A DNA stretch of 8,072 bases, taken from contig URLP01000081.1 of assembly GCA_900548635.1 (NCBI GenBank), positions 1-8,072 on the forward strand, given 5' to 3'. This DNA is from an uncultured Megasphaera sp. GTDB taxonomy: Bacteria > Bacillota > Negativicutes > Veillonellales > Megasphaeraceae. Of this stretch, positions 7,442 through 8,072 are shown piece by piece. The notes under the pieces were generated by a model. That model was given only the letters and a program-made list of their open reading frames with translations, searched no databases and was not told the DNA's origin. Position numbers and translations under genes: made by a program. The first letter of the stretch is position 1, and the number at the start of each line of letters is the position of its first letter.

Positions 7442-7452
7442 TTTTTTATGCT
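7431..7452 (+). repeat. AGCATAA inverted repeat across the M18 aminopeptidase stop codon
   Basis: AGCATAA (7431-7437) and TTATGCT (7446-7452) form perfect 7-base arms around an 8-base loop that contains the TAA stop. The stem is AT-rich and no T-run follows, so it is a weak candidate for an intrinsic terminator. AAGCATAA occurs again at 7525-7532, so the motif may be a repeated protein site instead. Confidence 0.35.
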
Positions 7453-7458
7453 AGTATC

Positions 7459-7466
7459 TGTATACA
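7459..7466. repeat. TGTATACA palindrome, copy 1
   Basis: An exact 8-base palindrome shared with 7643-7650; the flanks (C before this copy, G after the other) extend the match to nine bases in inverted orientation. Both copies are in the gap before the XRE regulator, suggesting a possible binding site. By itself an 8-mer is weak evidence. Confidence 0.3.
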
Positions 7467-7568
7467 CCATCGTGTTTTTGTAAAGAGTGCTGCTTGATAA
7501 AAATAGTTTTTTATTATTTATCGTATGCAATTTTAAGCATAATACCTACGCAGCCCTGCATTTTATAG

Positions 7569-7597
7569 TTGACGCTTGCGCCTATCCATATTATAAT
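7569..7597 (+). promoter_or_regulatory. Near-consensus promoter of the XRE regulator gene
   Basis: TTGACG (7569-7574, 5/6) and TATAAT (7592-7597, 6/6) are separated by exactly 17 bases. Transcription should begin near 7604, leaving a leader of about 79 bases before the ATG at 7683. This is the strongest promoter in the window. Confidence 0.8.
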
Positions 7598-7602
7598 GAC
7601 AA

Positions 7603-7615
7603 GTGTATATTACAC
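7603..7615. promoter_or_regulatory. Candidate operator over the XRE transcription start
   Basis: GTGTA-TAT-TACAC is a perfect 5-base inverted repeat with a 3-base centre, placed 6 bases after the -10, right over the expected start of transcription. A repressor bound there would block the promoter; autorepression by the adjacent XRE protein is the simplest reading. The repeat is seen; the binding is inferred. Confidence 0.45.
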
Positions 7616-7642
7616 ACTGTTGTATTGTATGTAATAAAATTT

Positions 7643-7650
7643 TGTATACA
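7643..7650. repeat. TGTATACA palindrome, copy 2
   Basis: Second exact copy of the 8-base palindrome found at 7459-7466, lying in the leader of the XRE gene about 33 bases before its start codon. It shares the GTATA core with the inverted repeat at 7603-7615. Confidence 0.3.
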
Positions 7651-7682
7651 GAATTATATGTGTACTGAAAGAGTGAACGCGC

Positions 7683-8039
7683 ATGACTTTAGGACAAGAA
7701 ATCAGATATTATCGCAAAAAAAAGGGCTTAACCCAAACGGCTTTCGGGGCTCTCTTCGGCATGTCCAAACAGGCCGTCTATTCTTGGGAAACCGGGCTTT
7801 ATTCGCCGGATATTTCTGTATTGATGAAAATGGCTGATTATTTCCAAATCCCGATCTGTATCCTCATCGGCCGTCCCGGCATGTACTGTAAGGGCAGCGA
7901 AGAAGAAGGCAACAAATGTGACTTCTGTGCTTCCATCACGGAAGACGACAGCCACATCATCCGTGCCATCCACGCTCTGCCGCCGGAAAAGCAGGAAGCC
8001 ATCAAGACACTGCTCAATATCGATGCGAAGAAAAAGTAA
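7683..8039 (+). CDS. XRE-family helix-turn-helix transcriptional regulator with cysteine-bearing tail
   Basis: A 118-residue DNA-binding protein. Residues about 3-58 are a complete Cro/C1-type HTH domain: LGQEIRYYRKKKGLTQTAFG (helix 1 and start of helix 2), LFGMSKQAVYSWETGLYSP (turn and recognition helix, with the typical SKQAVYSWETG) and LMKMADYFQIPICILIG. The tail has no domain that I recognise; it carries Cys69, Cys79 and Cys82 (the last two as CDFC) besides Cys59, an acidic stretch and a C-terminal helix (HALPPEKQEAIKTLLN) of the kind that dimerises XRE regulators. The AUG follows GAAAGAGTGA with about 9 bases spacing, a modest ribosome site. It has its own promoter and a candidate operator at the start of transcription, so self-regulation is likely. 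No toxin, phage or restriction gene is adjacent in the window, so its targets are unknown. The gene's first third is less GC-rich than its neighbours. Confidence 0.9.
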   Translation: MTLGQEIRYYRKKKGLTQTAFGALFGMSKQAVYSWETGLYSPDISVLMKMADYFQIPICILIGRPGMYCKGSEEEGNKCDFCASITEDDSHIIRAIHALPPEKQEAIKTLLNIDAKKK

Positions 8040-8048
8040 AGATAGATG

Positions 8049-8072
8049 AAAAGGGCCTGCCGCACAGCGGCA
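8049..8072 (+). terminator. Probable intrinsic terminator of the XRE gene, cut by window edge
   Basis: Ten bases after the XRE stop an A-run and GGGCC lead into TGCCGC-ACA-GCGGCA, a perfect 6-base stem with a 3-base loop that ends exactly at the last base of the window. If the sequence continues as GGCCC followed by T residues, the stem would be 11 or more bases and the A-run would make it work in both directions. The T-run cannot be seen. Confidence 0.6.

Noticed and set aside
7484..7512. TTGATA with a TTTATC at 17 bases, a possible second promoter for the XRE gene, also readable as an AT-only hairpin GATAAA/TTTATC
   Set aside because: The -10 match is only 3/6 and the stem is all but AT-only; the promoter at 7569-7597 is far better.
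7487..7837. A 116-codon plus-strand open frame running from the gap into the XRE gene in another frame
   Set aside because: Its first part is translated AT-rich regulatory DNA and its end overlaps the HTH domain out of frame; no ribosome site precedes it, and it would start upstream of the strong promoter.

Overview
The window reads as an ordinary chromosomal core region of a bacterium. Six protein genes fill nearly all of it; I see no rRNA, tRNA, CRISPR array, insertion sequence or prophage gene. The coding DNA is GC-rich with a strong preference for C or G at third codon positions, while the three main intergenic gaps are AT-rich and carry sigma-A/sigma-70-like promoter hexamers. Together with the comEA-comEC-holA cluster, a VanW-type surface protein and an M18 aminopeptidase, this suggests a GC-rich anaerobic Firmicute, possibly one of the Negativicutes (Megasphaera or Acidaminococcus type). 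That placement is inference and no marker gene here proves it.

Left half, minus strand (read right to left): comEA (helix-hairpin-helix DNA receptor), comEC (DNA-uptake channel) and holA (DNA polymerase III delta, part of the clamp loader) are joined by two 4-base ATGA stop/start overlaps and must form one transcription unit. After a 79-base gap holding a GC-rich hairpin comes the start of a membrane-anchored cell-wall protein of the VanW type, cut by the left edge. The ComEC protein has kept the recognisable membrane competence domain, but its C-terminal metallo-beta-lactamase-like domain has lost nearly all of its metal-binding motif.

Middle: trkH (potassium uptake channel subunit, minus strand) lies upstream of comEA. 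It is transcribed divergently from an M18 family aminopeptidase gene (plus strand). The two promoters in the gap between them appear to overlap so that the -35 of each lies over the -10 of the other.

Right end, plus strand: an AT-rich 241-base gap contains a near-consensus promoter and a cluster of short inverted and direct repeats that look like operators. It leads into a small XRE-type regulator whose C-terminal tail carries a CxxC and two further cysteines. The window closes in the first part of what looks like its intrinsic terminator.

I did not find a clearly new multi-gene system. The points most worth a second look are the degenerate ComEC nuclease-like domain, the interlocked divergent promoters, and the operator cluster together with the cysteine-bearing XRE regulator.
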